Notes: a model not told the origin generated them from the letters alone. Shown: positions 1 to 9,121, counted from the stretch's first letter. The stretch: 47,623 nucleotides of DNA from an uncultured Acetatifactor sp. (GCA_934394815.1 CAKRRD010000017.1:1-47623); one strand, 5' to 3'. Program-made: numbers and translations.

Positions 1-821
1 TCTTCCTTTACGATCTCTTCCGCCTTGGGAGAAATGTTTTTCTTCATGGCGCACATGATGACGCTCTTCTCCTTGCCACTGTAGGCACCACTGCCCTGTA
101 CATAAGTCACGCCGATGTCCAATTCCTCCAAAAGTCTCCCTGCAATTTTCTCCGCGTGGTCACTGATAATGTAAATCAGCTTCGCTTCATCTCTTCCGTA
201 CAGCACCACATCCAGCACTACAGAGGTGACAATGACAACGATCCCGGCATACAGCGCCTTGTCAATGTTCTGAAAGACAAATGCCGATGCAATGACTATA
301 ACGACATCCGTCAGGAAAAACAGCGCCCCGGTCTTAAGAAACGGAAACTTTATCCGCAGCAGCTTGATGATGATATCCGTGCCGCCGGTGGTAGAACCGG
401 CCTTGAATACCCATCCCATGGATACGGCCATCAGGGCACTGCCGCACAGAGAGGCCAGCAGCGGATCCGCCGTCACCGCTCCCACCGGGGTCAGCAGGTT
501 CGTAAACAGAGAGGTCATTGCCGTACAATAAATAGTTGACAAAATGAACCGCAGTCCGAATTTCCAGATGCCGATCAACAGGATTGGGATGTTAATGAGC
601 AGCATCCAGGTACCGGTCTCAATGCCGAACAGGCGGTTTAAAATAATAGCGATACCGGTGATGCCGCCGGGTGCCAGGGAGTTCGGATCCAAAAACATGC
701 TGACGGATACCGCATAGATAAAAGAGGCCACCGTTATCATCACATAATCCCAGAGCATCTGCAGGGGAGTCTTTTTATCCAGTCTTTGCATTTCCAGTTC
801 TTTTTCTGTCTTCTTTGCCAT
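1..821 (-). CDS. YitT family membrane protein (DUF161 + DUF2179), C-terminus off the window
   Basis: This is a polytopic membrane protein of the YitT/YpjC family, whose transport role is not established. The reading frame is open from position 821 to the left edge, so the last part is missing. The N-terminus is a short charged stretch (MAKKTEKELEMQRL), followed by hydrophobic helices and a Gly/Pro-rich segment (DPNSLAPGGITGIA) typical of the family. A second Gly-rich motif (KAGSTTGGTDII) comes later. The soluble C-terminal DUF2179 domain begins near LIYIISDHAEKIAGRLLEEL and is cut at the window end. I chose the ATG at 821 because GGAGAAAG precedes it at good spacing; an in-frame ATG at 833 would place that site inside the gene. 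It lies 87 bp beyond ilvA with a hairpin between them, so it is probably a separate unit. Confidence 0.9.
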   Translation of the reverse strand, partial: MAKKTEKELEMQRLDKKTPLQMLWDYVMITVASFIYAVSVSMFLDPNSLAPGGITGIAIILNRLFGIETGTWMLLINIPILLIGIWKFGLRFILSTIYCTAMTSLFTNLLTPVGAVTADPLLASLCGSALMAVSMGWVFKAGSTTGGTDIIIKLLRIKFPFLKTGALFFLTDVVIVIASAFVFQNIDKALYAGIVVIVTSVVLDVVLYGRDEAKLIYIISDHAEKIAGRLLEELDIGVTYVQGSGAYSGKEKSVIMCAMKKNISPKAEEIVKE

Positions 822-840
822 AACTTTCTCCATTCCACGC

Positions 841-871
841 AAAAGCCGCATATCTATAATATGCGGCTTTT
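841..871 (-). terminator. Hairpin after ilvA, 13-bp perfect stem
   Basis: The arms 841-853 and 859-871 are perfect reverse complements around a 5-nt loop, with a GC-rich lower stem and U-rich 3' end. It is symmetrical, so it could work in either direction. It sits between the ilvA stop (909) and the YitT start (821), where a terminator for the ilvA transcript is expected. The U-run is only four long, so termination may be partial. Confidence 0.7.
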
Positions 872-908
872 ATCGGTGATACATTCACTTCTTTTCAAAT
901 CTTAATGC

Positions 909-2144
909 TTAGATATTGGCTCTTACCAGTTTCGGCTGATAGCCCTCTTTTTCCAGAGCGGCAATGATCTGGTTCTTGTGGTCGGTACCGAAAGCCTCTA
1001 AAGTAATACGCAGTTCCACAGCAGCGCTCCGGTTGATGGATACGAACTGGTTGTGCTCCAGTTTGATGACATTACCGTTAACGCCGGCAATGATGCCGGA
1101 TACTCTGCACAGTTCACCGGGCTTGTCGGGAAGCAGTACGGATACCGTGAAGATACGGTCTCTTAAAATCAGGCCCTGCTGTACTACGGAAGACATGGTG
1201 ATGACATCCATGTTACCGCCGCTCAGGATAGATACGATACGCTTATCCTTCACATTTAACTGCTTTAAGGCTGCTACCGTCAGCAGTCCGGAATTCTCCA
1301 CGATCATCTTGTGATTCTCCACCATATCCAGGAAGGCTACTACCAGATCCTCGTCCTCCACGGTGATCACGTCGTCCAGATTCTTCTGTAAATACGGGAA
1401 AATCTTACTTCCGGGAGTCTTAACCGCAGTACCGTCTGCAATGGTGTTGACCTTTGGCAGGGTGGTTACCTTGCCGTTCTTTAAAGATACCTGCATGCAG
1501 TTGGCTCCGGCAGGCTCTACGCCGATGACCTTGATCTTCGGGTTCAGCAGTTTTGCCAGTGTGGAAACACCGGTTGCCAGTCCGCCGCCTCCGATGGGAA
1601 CCAGAATATAGTCTACCAGAGGAAGTTCCTTGAAGATCTCCATAGCGATGGTTCCCTGACCGGTAGCTACCGTCAGATCATCAAAAGGATGGATGAAGGT
1701 ATAACCATGCTCTTCTGCCAGTTCGTATGCCTTTGCACAGGCCTCATCATAGACATCGCCGTGCAGTACCACCTCTGCCCCGTAGCCTCTGGTGCGGTTT
1801 ACCTTGATCAGAGGTGTGGTGGTGGGCATTACGATGGTTGCCTTGCTGCCGTAACATTTTGCCGCATAAGCAACGCCTTGGGCATGGTTACCTGCCGATG
1901 CGGTGATCAGTCCCTTGGCACGCTCTTCATCCGTCAGTGTGCTCATTTTGTAATAAGCGCCTCTTAACTTGTAAGCTCCGGTAAACTGTAAGTTCTCGGG
2001 CTTCAAGTATACGCGGTTGCCGGTCTGGGCGCTGAAATAATCACTGTATACCAGTTTGGTCTCTAAAGTAACTTTTTTAACGATCTCACTTGCTTCTTCG
2101 AATTTCTCTAAAGTCAACATTTCTTCCTGCATTTTTCTTCCCAT
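909..2144 (-). CDS. ilvA: Threonine dehydratase (threonine ammonia-lyase), PLP-dependent, with ACT domain
   Basis: This enzyme deaminates L-threonine to 2-oxobutanoate and ammonia, the first step toward isoleucine, or a catabolic step in anaerobes. The protein is about 411 aa. The PLP lysine lies in the fold-type II motif YLKPENLQFTGAYKLRGA (Lys in TGAYKLRG). ASAGNHAQGVA follows, and the phosphate-binding glycine loop is PIGGGGLATG. The C-terminal ~80 residues (TVSVLLPDKPGELCRVSGII) are an ACT-type domain. The length matches the single-ACT, about 400-aa class rather than the ~510-aa E. coli IlvA with two regulatory repeats. I cannot separate biosynthetic from catabolic roles (ilvA versus tdcB). 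Alternative starts at Met5 or Met9 are each preceded by GGAAG-like sites, so the first few residues are uncertain. It lies 33 bp after ftsY. Confidence 0.92.
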   Translation of the reverse strand: MGRKMQEEMLTLEKFEEASEIVKKVTLETKLVYSDYFSAQTGNRVYLKPENLQFTGAYKLRGAYYKMSTLTDEERAKGLITASAGNHAQGVAYAAKCYGSKATIVMPTTTPLIKVNRTRGYGAEVVLHGDVYDEACAKAYELAEEHGYTFIHPFDDLTVATGQGTIAMEIFKELPLVDYILVPIGGGGLATGVSTLAKLLNPKIKVIGVEPAGANCMQVSLKNGKVTTLPKVNTIADGTAVKTPGSKIFPYLQKNLDDVITVEDEDLVVAFLDMVENHKMIVENSGLLTVAALKQLNVKDKRIVSILSGGNMDVITMSSVVQQGLILRDRIFTVSVLLPDKPGELCRVSGIIAGVNGNVIKLEHNQFVSINRSAAVELRITLEAFGTDHKNQIIAALEKEGYQPKLVRANI

Positions 2145-2177
2145 GCCTTTCTGTCACACTTTCCTTGGTCTGCCTGT

Positions 2178-3173
2178 TTATTCCTCTTCCGTCTCTGTCT
2201 GTCGGGCTTCTTTCTCCGACAGATGCAGTTCTCCGATGTCATCCATATTCACATCGAACAATGCGTTAACGAATTCATCGGAATTGAATTTCTGGAGATC
2301 CTCGATGGACTCTCCCACACCGATATATTTTACCGGAACCTTCAGTTCGGACTGGATAGCCACTGCAATACCGCCCTTGGCCGTTCCATCCATCTTCGTC
2401 AGGATGATACCCGTCAGGTCTGCCACTTCGCCGAATTCTCTCGCCTGTACCAGCGCATTCTGTCCGGTGGTGCCATCCAGAACGATCAGGTTCTCTCTGT
2501 GGGCATTCGGGAATTCCTTGTCAATGATGCGGTTCATCTTCCGAAGTTCTTCCATCAGGTTCTTTTTATTATGCAGTCTGCCGGCAGTATCAATGAGAAG
2601 CACATCCACGCCTCTTGCTTTCGCTGCATTCACGGCATCAAACACCACACTGGCGGGATCCGCGCCCTCTTTTCCGCCGATCATGGGCACATCCGCTCTG
2701 GATGCCCATTCTGCCAGCTGATCTCCCGCTGCGGCACGGAAGGTATCCGCTGCGGCGATGAGAACTTTCCGGCCCTCATCCTTTAATTTACCTGCCAGCT
2801 TGCCCACGGAGGTCGTCTTGCCCACACCGTTGACACCGATGACCATAATCACGGACTGTTCCCTCTCGAAATCATAAGCGGTCTCATCCACCTGCATCTG
2901 CTCCTTGATACTTTCGATCAAAAGCTGTTTGCATTCGGAAGGCTCCTTTATGTGCTTTTCCTTCACCTGTTGTTTCAGTCTCTCCACGATGGCGGTAGTG
3001 GCATTCACACCGATATCTCCCATAATAAGGATTTCTTCCAGTTCTTCATAGAAATCATCATCAATGGCGGAGAATCCACTGAATACGGAGTCAATGCCCC
3101 GGACGATATTGTCACGGGTCTTGGTCAGTCCTTCTTTTAACCGGGCAAAAAAGCCTTTCTTTTCCTCACTCAT
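2178..3173 (-). CDS. ftsY: Signal recognition particle receptor FtsY
   Basis: FtsY is the SRP receptor GTPase, which docks SRP-ribosome complexes at the membrane for co-translational insertion. The protein is about 331 aa. A short charged N region (MSEEKKGFFARLKEGLTKTR) and helical N domain precede the NG GTPase. G1 is GVNGVGKTT, the insertion-box region has AADTFRAAAGDQLAEWA, G3 is DTAGRLHNKKNLMEEL and G4 is TKMDGTAKGG. The long acidic A domain of proteobacterial FtsY is absent, as is usual in Firmicutes. I placed the start at 3173 because GGAGG lies seven bases upstream; the longer frame from 3194 would put that site inside the gene. It follows smc after a palindromic spacer. Confidence 0.96.
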   Translation of the reverse strand: MSEEKKGFFARLKEGLTKTRDNIVRGIDSVFSGFSAIDDDFYEELEEILIMGDIGVNATTAIVERLKQQVKEKHIKEPSECKQLLIESIKEQMQVDETAYDFEREQSVIMVIGVNGVGKTTSVGKLAGKLKDEGRKVLIAAADTFRAAAGDQLAEWASRADVPMIGGKEGADPASVVFDAVNAAKARGVDVLLIDTAGRLHNKKNLMEELRKMNRIIDKEFPNAHRENLIVLDGTTGQNALVQAREFGEVADLTGIILTKMDGTAKGGIAVAIQSELKVPVKYIGVGESIEDLQKFNSDEFVNALFDVNMDDIGELHLSEKEARQTETEEE

Positions 3174-3201
3174 CCCTTTTCCTCCAATCAGCATTCTATC
3201 C

Positions 3202-3223
3202 AGAAAAACGCTTGCGTTTTTCT
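3202..3223 (-). terminator. Short perfect hairpin just upstream of ftsY
   Basis: The 10-base arms 3202-3211 and 3214-3223 are perfectly complementary. The arms carry runs of five A and five T, so it resembles a rho-independent terminator. It is only about 30 bp before the ftsY start, so it could attenuate smc-to-ftsY read-through or serve as an mRNA stability hairpin. Confidence 0.5.
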
Positions 3224-3224
3224 T

Positions 3225-3290
3225 GTATGAAACTTAGAACTTCTTCACGAAAGAGCCTTTGCTCTGAGTGATTAGAAGTTCTTTTCATAC
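3225..3290. repeat. 66-bp imperfect palindrome between smc and ftsY
   Basis: The outer arms (GTATGAAA and TTTCATAC) pair, followed by GAACTTCT/AGAAGTTC. Inner complementary pieces include GAGC/GCTC around a small loop. Nearly the whole spacer can fold into one long interrupted stem. Such structures can be intergenic dispersed palindromes or processing sites; copy number elsewhere in the genome is unknown. Confidence 0.55.
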
Positions 3291-3291
3291 T

Positions 3292-6200
3292 CTAATCTTC
3301 CAGGTCCTTATCAATGAGGTTGACACTGACCAGGGTAGATACACCCTTCTCCTGCATGGTGATACCGTACAGTCTGTCCACCTGTTCCATCGTACCACGT
3401 CTGTGGGTAATGACGATGAACTGGGTGTTCTTTGTCAGCTTATGTAAATACTTTGCGAAACGGCCTACGTTGGAATCATCCAGCGCCGCCTCGATCTCGT
3501 CCAGCAGACAAAACGGGGAGGGCTTTAAGTTCTGGATGGCAAACAACAGGGAAATGGCGGATAATGCTTTCTCTCCACCAGAGAGCTGCATCATGTTCTG
3601 CAGCTTTTTTCCGGGAGGCTGTGCGATAATACGGATGCCTGCTTCCAGAATATCCTCATCCTCCATCAGTTCCAGCGTTCCCTTACCGCCGCCGAAAAGT
3701 TCCTTGAATACTTTATCAAACTCTCTGCTGATCTCTGCGAATTTCTCCGTGAACTGTCTGCGCATGGCGGTATCCAGTTCCTCAATGATGCCTTCCAGCG
3801 TTTTCTCCGCTTCCACCAGATCGTCATGCTGGGTCTTCATGAAGGTGTAACGCTCCATCAGGTTTCTGTAATCCTCAATGGCATTGACATTAACATTGCC
3901 CAACTTGCGGATTTCATCCTTCAGCCCGCTGATTTCACGTTTCATGGCGGACAGATCGTTCATCTCTTCGTTGCGGAGTCCTGCCGCGTCGCTTAAGGTG
4001 ATCTCATACTCATCCCACATGTAATTGATCTGCCCTTCCATGCCGTCCTCCAGCTTTTTCTTCTGTTCACTCAGACGATAGACTTCCTTGTCCAATGCAT
4101 TCATGCGTTCGGACATTTCTTCTCTGCTACGGAAAAAGTCCTTCTGATTTGCAGACAGTTCTTCCTTCTTTGCAATATCTTCGTCCAGTTTTTTTCTGGA
4201 AGCATCCTGATTTTCATAGGAAGCTGCGATGGTCTTCTCAATCTCCAGAATGTTGTTTTTCCTGCGTTCCACTTCCTGAGCATTCTCGGTCAGTGCCTGT
4301 AAGATCTCATTCCGTTCTGCCTGGGCACGTTCCAGTTCGCCGTCTATACGATCCACATTGGCCTGCTTGTAATCCAATGCCTGACGCATCTTTTCGACTT
4401 TTACTTCCCATTCTCCTGCATGAGCGGAGGCTTCACTTTCTTCCAGTCGGCAGCTTTCCAGTTCCTTCTGGAATCCCAGGATCTGTTCCTGCGTGGTTTT
4501 CTCCAGTTCTTCACTGGCCGCCAGTTCCTGTACAATTGATTCCTTGCCGGAACGGATCTCGAAAATCCTGGCCTCGATCTCCTGCTCTTCCAGCTTCAGG
4601 GACTGTGCACTCTCTGCCTCTTCTTCCATACGTTCCCTTGCCTGGGAGATATTCAATCTTGCGGTATTCTGTTCGATGGATTTCCGCTGCATCTCGGTCT
4701 TCAAAGCTTCCAGATCCATACGCAGCTTATTGCGCTTCGCCTTGGTATCTTCAATCTTCTGGTTGTAAGTCTTGATATCCTCGGAAAGCTTTTTCACCTT
4801 TTTCTCCAGTTCGTCCATCTCACGACGTCTTCCCAGGAGATTACTGTTATTCTTAAAAGCACCACCGCTGATGGCACCGCCGGGCACCAGCAGTTCGCCC
4901 TCCAGTGTGACCATACGGATGCCGTAATCGAATTTCCTTGCGATCTTCACAGCATTGTCCACATTGTCTACCACAACAATACGTCCCAGCATGGCTTTCG
5001 CCACATTGCGGTATTCCTTTGCCGTGTTTACCAGTTCATCCGCCATACCGATGACGCCTTTTTCCTTCAGGGCTTCGGGATTCTTGAATTCCTGTGGCTT
5101 GGTAATACTGGTCAGAGGCAGGAAGGTGGCTCTTCCGAGACGGTTCTGCTTTAAGAACCCGATCATATGCTTGGCGGTCTCTTCGTTATCCGTTACGATA
5201 TTCTGGATATTGCCGCCCAGTGCGGTTTCAATGGCGGTCTCGTATTTGGCTTCCACCTGAATGATGTCCGCTACGACACCGATGATACCTTTTTCTTTTT
5301 CCTTCTGCTCCATGACCTTCTTGACGCTGCCACCGTAACCGTCATAGCGCTCGGTAATGTTGGTCAGTGCTTCCAGCTTGGACTGCTCCTGATGAAAACG
5401 GTTCTGGGCCTCCCGCAGCTTCGCATCCAGTCCCGTAAGATTCTCACGGATATTGCCCAGTTCCAGTTCAGATGCCGCTTCCTGCTCCGTCATCTGCCGC
5501 AGTTCCTCGGTCACAGTCACGAAAGTCTCTTCCAGCTTCTTAATTGTCTCTTCTCTGGCGACCTCATCGGATTTGGCACGTAGCAGCCTGGAATTCAGCT
5601 CTGCCTTACGGATATTGATCTGCTCCATCATGGTATCAAACCGACCCATCTTGGACTTGATGGTAGCCCGCTGGTTCAGTTCCCCAATGATGGTATTTTT
5701 CCCGGCTTCAATATTATTATTGAGTTCAGCGATCTTGTTCTGAATGGCTTCCAGATCGGCCTTGGCTTTCGCCGCAGCTTCCGCGATTTCCTGCACCTGG
5801 GTATCCGTATCTTTTTTGTCAGTCAGGATATCCTGTTTCTCTTTTTCCTTGCCGGCGATCTCTTCTTCCAGGGCCGCCTTACGATTGTTCAGATGATTCT
5901 CACTGCCGTGGGCGGAATTGATCTGCTCTTTTAAGACATTGATCTCGCCTTCCAGCCTGCCCCGCAGCAGACCGGTATCCGTCAGCTGTTCTCTGGCAGT
6001 TTCAATGGCTGCATCCAGGCTCTCGATCTCCTGTTGGATCCGCTCGTATTCTTCCTTGATGTCTTCGTATTTTCCGCTGGTCTCATTCAGTTCCGTACTG
6101 GCCAGATTGTATTTTTCTTCCATGGAAGACAATTGTTCCCTGAGTCTCTTATTTTCCAGCAGGAAAACATTGATATCCAGAGTCTTTAATTCTTCCTTTT

Positions 6201-6852
6201 TCTTCAGGTAGACCTTCGCCACCTCGGACTGTTTTTCCAGAGGTCCTACCTGTTTTTCCAGTTCCGATAAAATATCGTTGACACGCACCAGATTCTGTTT
6301 TTCATTCTCAAGCTTCGTCTGGGCTGCTGCTTTTCTGCGCTTAAACTTTACGATTCCGGCAGCCTCGTCAAACAGTTCACGACGCTCCTCCGGCTTACCG
6401 CTTAAGATCTTGTCGATCTGACCCTGTCCGATGATGGAATAGCCTTCCTTACCGATGCCGGTATCATAGAACAGTTCGTTCACGTCCTTCAATCTGCAGG
6501 GCGTACCATTGATGAGATATTCACTTTCTCCGGAACGGTAGATCCGTCTTGCCACCGTGACTTCGTCGTAGTCGATCGCCAGCTGGTGATCACTGTTGTC
6601 CAGAGTGATGGCAACATAGGCATAGCTTAAGGGCTTCCTGGTCTCTGTTCCCGAGAAAATAACATCCTGCATGCTGGCACCACGCAGCTGCTTGATACGC
6701 TGTTCTCCCAGTACCCATCGTACCGCATCCGCAACGTTGCTCTTACCACTGCCGTTGGGTCCAACGATCCCGGTGATTCCGTTGTGGAACTGAAATACGA
6801 TCTTATTGGCAAATGATTTGAACCCGTGGATTTCAATACTTTTTAAATACAT
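3292..6852 (-). CDS. smc: Chromosome segregation ATPase SMC
   Basis: SMC is the core subunit of bacterial condensin (SMC-ScpA-ScpB), which organises and segregates the chromosome. The 1186-aa protein has the full canonical layout. The N-terminal head has Walker A GPNGSGKSNVADAVRWVLGE. A long coiled coil follows, then a hinge of about 160 residues in the middle (from about GIIGVVADIIQVEAKYE to LVPGGAISGGAF), then the returning coiled coil. The C-terminal head has the signature LSGGEKALSAISLLFA, Walker B CLLDEIEAALDD and the D-loop. The start MYLKSIEIHGFKSFA is typical, and it overlaps the end of rnc by 20 nt, consistent with translational coupling. The length is as expected for the family. Confidence 0.98.
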   Translation of the reverse strand: MYLKSIEIHGFKSFANKIVFQFHNGITGIVGPNGSGKSNVADAVRWVLGEQRIKQLRGASMQDVIFSGTETRKPLSYAYVAITLDNSDHQLAIDYDEVTVARRIYRSGESEYLINGTPCRLKDVNELFYDTGIGKEGYSIIGQGQIDKILSGKPEERRELFDEAAGIVKFKRRKAAAQTKLENEKQNLVRVNDILSELEKQVGPLEKQSEVAKVYLKKKEELKTLDINVFLLENKRLREQLSSMEEKYNLASTELNETSGKYEDIKEEYERIQQEIESLDAAIETAREQLTDTGLLRGRLEGEINVLKEQINSAHGSENHLNNRKAALEEEIAGKEKEKQDILTDKKDTDTQVQEIAEAAAKAKADLEAIQNKIAELNNNIEAGKNTIIGELNQRATIKSKMGRFDTMMEQINIRKAELNSRLLRAKSDEVAREETIKKLEETFVTVTEELRQMTEQEAASELELGNIRENLTGLDAKLREAQNRFHQEQSKLEALTNITERYDGYGGSVKKVMEQKEKEKGIIGVVADIIQVEAKYETAIETALGGNIQNIVTDNEETAKHMIGFLKQNRLGRATFLPLTSITKPQEFKNPEALKEKGVIGMADELVNTAKEYRNVAKAMLGRIVVVDNVDNAVKIARKFDYGIRMVTLEGELLVPGGAISGGAFKNNSNLLGRRREMDELEKKVKKLSEDIKTYNQKIEDTKAKRNKLRMDLEALKTEMQRKSIEQNTARLNISQARERMEEEAESAQSLKLEEQEIEARIFEIRSGKESIVQELAASEELEKTTQEQILGFQKELESCRLEESEASAHAGEWEVKVEKMRQALDYKQANVDRIDGELERAQAERNEILQALTENAQEVERRKNNILEIEKTIAASYENQDASRKKLDEDIAKKEELSANQKDFFRSREEMSERMNALDKEVYRLSEQKKKLEDGMEGQINYMWDEYEITLSDAAGLRNEEMNDLSAMKREISGLKDEIRKLGNVNVNAIEDYRNLMERYTFMKTQHDDLVEAEKTLEGIIEELDTAMRRQFTEKFAEISREFDKVFKELFGGGKGTLELMEDEDILEAGIRIIAQPPGKKLQNMMQLSGGEKALSAISLLFAIQNLKPSPFCLLDEIEAALDDSNVGRFAKYLHKLTKNTQFIVITHRRGTMEQVDRLYGITMQEKGVSTLVSVNLIDKDLED

Positions 6853-7546
6853 ATCCTCTATCCCTCAATAGCAGAAGCGCCTCGTAAGCCGCCTGCTGTT
6901 CCGCCGCTTTTTTCGTTCTTCCCTGCCCACGGCCAAGGCATTCTCCCTCCATGTCGATCTCTACCACGAAGGTCTTGTCATGTTCCGGCCCGCTCTCTTC
7001 TAACAGCCGGTACTCGAACTCTTTTTTTAATTTTCCCTGAATCAATTCCTGGAGATTACTCTTGCTGTCATAAAACAGCCTCTTGTCCTCCAGATCCGAC
7101 AGAATAAAACGGTCGATAAAAGCCCTGGCGGGCTGCATGCCGCCATCCAGATAGATGGCGCCGATCATGGCCTCCATACCGTCAGAGGTAATGCTGTCTC
7201 TGCGTCTGCCACCGGTGTTCTCCTCCCCTTTGCCAAGGAGCATGAACTGCCCCAGTTCCAGGTCTCTTGCACAAAAGGCCAGAGAAGGCTCACACACCAT
7301 GGATGCACGCATCTTGGTCAGTTCGCCCTCCGGTACCTCCGGATGCTCCCTGAACAGGAAGTCACTGGATACCAGTTCCAGCACAGCGTCCCCTAAAAAT
7401 TCGATTCTCTCATAATTTTCTGTCTTGTTGATCTTTTGTTCATTGGTATAGGAACTGTGGGTCAGCGCCTGCTTCAGCAATGCTTTGTTGTGAAAGCAAT
7501 AACCGATGCGTTGCTCCAGCATGTCCATTGTATAACCATCCAACAT
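6833..7546 (-). CDS. rnc: Ribonuclease III
   Basis: This is a double-strand-specific endoribonuclease that processes rRNA precursors and structured mRNAs. From the ATG at 7546 it is about 237 aa. The N-terminal RNase III domain contains the signature ERIEFLGDAVLELVSSDFLF, with the metal-binding Glu and Asp, and the second acidic cluster near DGMEAMIGAIYLDGG. The C-terminal dsRNA-binding domain runs from about NLQELIQGKLKKEFEYRL to KKAAEQQAAYEAL. A longer frame reaches 7585 but begins inside the terminator hairpin of acpP, so I prefer the internal Met (MLDGYTMDML), which has an AGGA element upstream. It overlaps smc at its 3' end, and the rnc-smc-ftsY order is common in Firmicutes. Confidence 0.96.
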   Translation of the reverse strand: MLDGYTMDMLEQRIGYCFHNKALLKQALTHSSYTNEQKINKTENYERIEFLGDAVLELVSSDFLFREHPEVPEGELTKMRASMVCEPSLAFCARDLELGQFMLLGKGEENTGGRRRDSITSDGMEAMIGAIYLDGGMQPARAFIDRFILSDLEDKRLFYDSKSNLQELIQGKLKKEFEYRLLEESGPEHDKTFVVEIDMEGECLGRGQGRTKKAAEQQAAYEALLLLRDRGYVFKKY

Positions 7547-7583
7547 TTTCCTGTCCTCACAAAAATAACCACCGCATAAACTC

Positions 7584-7633
7584 AAAAACAGGAACCGTGC
7601 CTTGTGAGCAAGCTCTCGGTCACAGTTCCTGTT
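7584..7633 (-). terminator. Terminator-like hairpin between acpP and rnc
   Basis: The 9-bp arms 7587-7595 and 7625-7633 are perfectly complementary, with partial inner pairing and a run of U residues on the minus-strand transcript. It follows the acpP stop by about 25 nt. Only about 38 nt separate it from the rnc start and I see no promoter in that gap, so it probably acts as a partial terminator that sets acpP above rnc. Confidence 0.8.
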
Positions 7634-7659
7634 CTATCTTTACATGGCTCGTAGCTTTA

Positions 7660-7890
7660 CTAGTTTACTGCGTTCTTGATCATCTCTACTGCTTCTTCCA
7701 CAGTGGTAACCTGCTCTGCAGTCTCAGCGGGGATCTCAATATCGAACTCTTCCTCGATTCCCATGATGATCTGGTATACATCCAGAGAATCTGCACCCAG
7801 GTCATCCTGGAATGTGGTGTCCATGGTGATCTCATCGGGATCTACGTTTAATACCTCAGCAATGATTTTCTTTAACTTTTCGAATTCCAT
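7660..7890 (-). CDS. acpP: Acyl carrier protein
   Basis: ACP is the small acidic carrier that holds growing fatty acyl chains on a 4'-phosphopantetheine arm. The protein is 76 aa. The modified serine lies in the conserved [19 protein letters not shown], at about residue 36, in the usual DSL context. It follows plsX by about 30 bp, with an AAGGAA-like ribosome site. PlsX uses acyl-ACP as substrate, which explains the pairing. Confidence 0.97.
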   Translation of the reverse strand: MEFEKLKKIIAEVLNVDPDEITMDTTFQDDLGADSLDVYQIIMGIEEEFDIEIPAETAEQVTTVEEAVEMIKNAVN

Positions 7891-7922
7891 AACAGTTCCT
7901 TCTTTCCAAATATTTTTGTAAT

Positions 7923-8951
7923 TTAATTATTTCCTGCAGCCTTATCTTCCGGGCTGATCTGTTCTTTGATCTTTTCGTTGATCTTCTCTTCCTTAAATGC
8001 AATACATTGCAGAATGGAGTTTTTCACTTCCACAGCCTTGCTGCTTCCGTGGGTCTTTACTACCAGACCGTTTAAGCCCAGTAACGGAGCTCCTCCGTAT
8101 TGAGAAGTATCGAAGCTTTTCAGCGTTTTCTTTAACGCCGGCTTCACCAACAGAGCACCGATCTTACTGCGCAAAGTGGACATCATTCCCTGCTTTACCT
8201 GATGCAGCAGTGCAGAGCTGACACCCTCGTACATCTTGAGTACCACATTGCCGACAAATGCCTCACAGACGATGACATCTGCCACACCTGCGGGAATATC
8301 TCTGGCTTCTACACTTCCGATAAAGTTAATCTCGGGACAATTCTTAAGGAGCGGGAAAGTCTCCTTGACCAGCGCATTGCCCTTCTCTTCCTCAGCACCG
8401 ATATTCACGATACCAACTTTCGGATTTTTCACGCCCATAACGCTTTCCATATAGACACTGCCCATCTTGGCAAACTGTACTAACATGGAAGGTCTTGCGT
8501 CCACATTGGCGCCACAGTCCAGCAAAAGACTGACACCGTTCTCCGTAGGGATCAGGGGAGCCAAAGGGGGTCTCTCCACGCCACGGATGCGGCCTACGAT
8601 TACCTGTCCGCCTACCAGTACCGCACCGGTGCTTCCCGCAGATACGAACGCATCGCATTCACCGTTCTTCACCATGTACATGGCTTTGACAATGGAAGAA
8701 TCCTTCTTACGACGGATCGCCATAACCGGAGGTTCTGCGGTCTCGATGACCTCTTCGGCATGTACGACTTCCAGCCGCTCTGCGTCATAGGTATACGCCT
8801 TTAATTCTTCACGGATCACAGGCTCCTTACCTACCAGGAAAACTTTGACACGTTTGTCCGCATTGACAGCTTCTACCGCGCCCTTTACGATCTCTGCGGG
8901 AGCATTGTCTCCGCCCATCGCATCTACAGCAACATTTACATATTCTGCCAT
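7923..8951 (-). CDS. plsX: Phosphate acyltransferase PlsX
   Basis: PlsX converts acyl-ACP to acyl-phosphate, the donor for PlsY in phospholipid synthesis. The 342-aa protein starts with [18 protein letters not shown], the hallmark of the family. Other family stretches are [45 protein letters not shown] and [20 protein letters not shown]. It has its own promoter (9047-9075) and a leader with a strong inverted repeat, so it can be transcribed independently of rpmF upstream. Confidence 0.97.
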   Translation of the reverse strand: MAEYVNVAVDAMGGDNAPAEIVKGAVEAVNADKRVKVFLVGKEPVIREELKAYTYDAERLEVVHAEEVIETAEPPVMAIRRKKDSSIVKAMYMVKNGECDAFVSAGSTGAVLVGGQVIVGRIRGVERPPLAPLIPTENGVSLLLDCGANVDARPSMLVQFAKMGSVYMESVMGVKNPKVGIVNIGAEEEKGNALVKETFPLLKNCPEINFIGSVEARDIPAGVADVIVCEAFVGNVVLKMYEGVSSALLHQVKQGMMSTLRSKIGALLVKPALKKTLKSFDTSQYGGAPLLGLNGLVVKTHGSSKAVEVKNSILQCIAFKEEKINEKIKEQISPEDKAAGNN

Positions 8952-8987
8952 TTCGTCGTTCCTTTACCTGTTTTGTGTTCATCCGCT

Positions 8988-9032
8988 CATCATCAAACCG
9001 CTCCGTGGGCAGCACCAAACAGTTTGATGATG
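8988..9032 (-). promoter_or_regulatory. 13-bp inverted repeat in the plsX leader
   Basis: The arms 8988-9000 and 9020-9032 match over 13 positions with one G-T wobble (CATCATCAAAC core), around a 19-nt loop. The element begins a few bases downstream of the predicted plsX start point. It could be a protein operator or an mRNA hairpin. It does not resemble the Bacillus FapR operator as I know it. Confidence 0.6.
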
Positions 9033-9046
9033 GCAGATTCATTCTT

Positions 9047-9075
9047 ACTATACTAAAGGCGTATGTAAAAAGCAA
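9047..9075 (-). promoter_or_regulatory. Predicted sigma-A promoter of plsX
   Basis: On the minus strand the -35 is TTGCTT (9070-9075) and the -10 is TATAGT (9047-9052), separated by exactly 17 bp. It lies between the rpmF terminator hairpin and plsX, as expected for an independent plsX-acpP unit. Confidence 0.75.
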
Positions 9076-9094
9076 GAGATTTTTTTGTGAATGC

Positions 9095-9121
9095 AAAAGG
9101 AGATCCCTTTCGGAATCTCCT
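9095..9121 (-). terminator. Terminator hairpin after rpmF
   Basis: The arms 9099-9107 and 9112-9120 form a 9-bp stem (one G-U pair) capped by a GAAA tetraloop on the minus-strand transcript, followed by a short U run. It lies about 40 nt after the rpmF stop and just before the plsX promoter. Confidence 0.8.

Noticed and set aside
869..898. Possible YitT promoter (TTGAAA, 18 bp, GATAAA on the minus strand)
   Set aside because: The -10 match is poor and it overlaps the terminator stem, so I do not list it as a feature.
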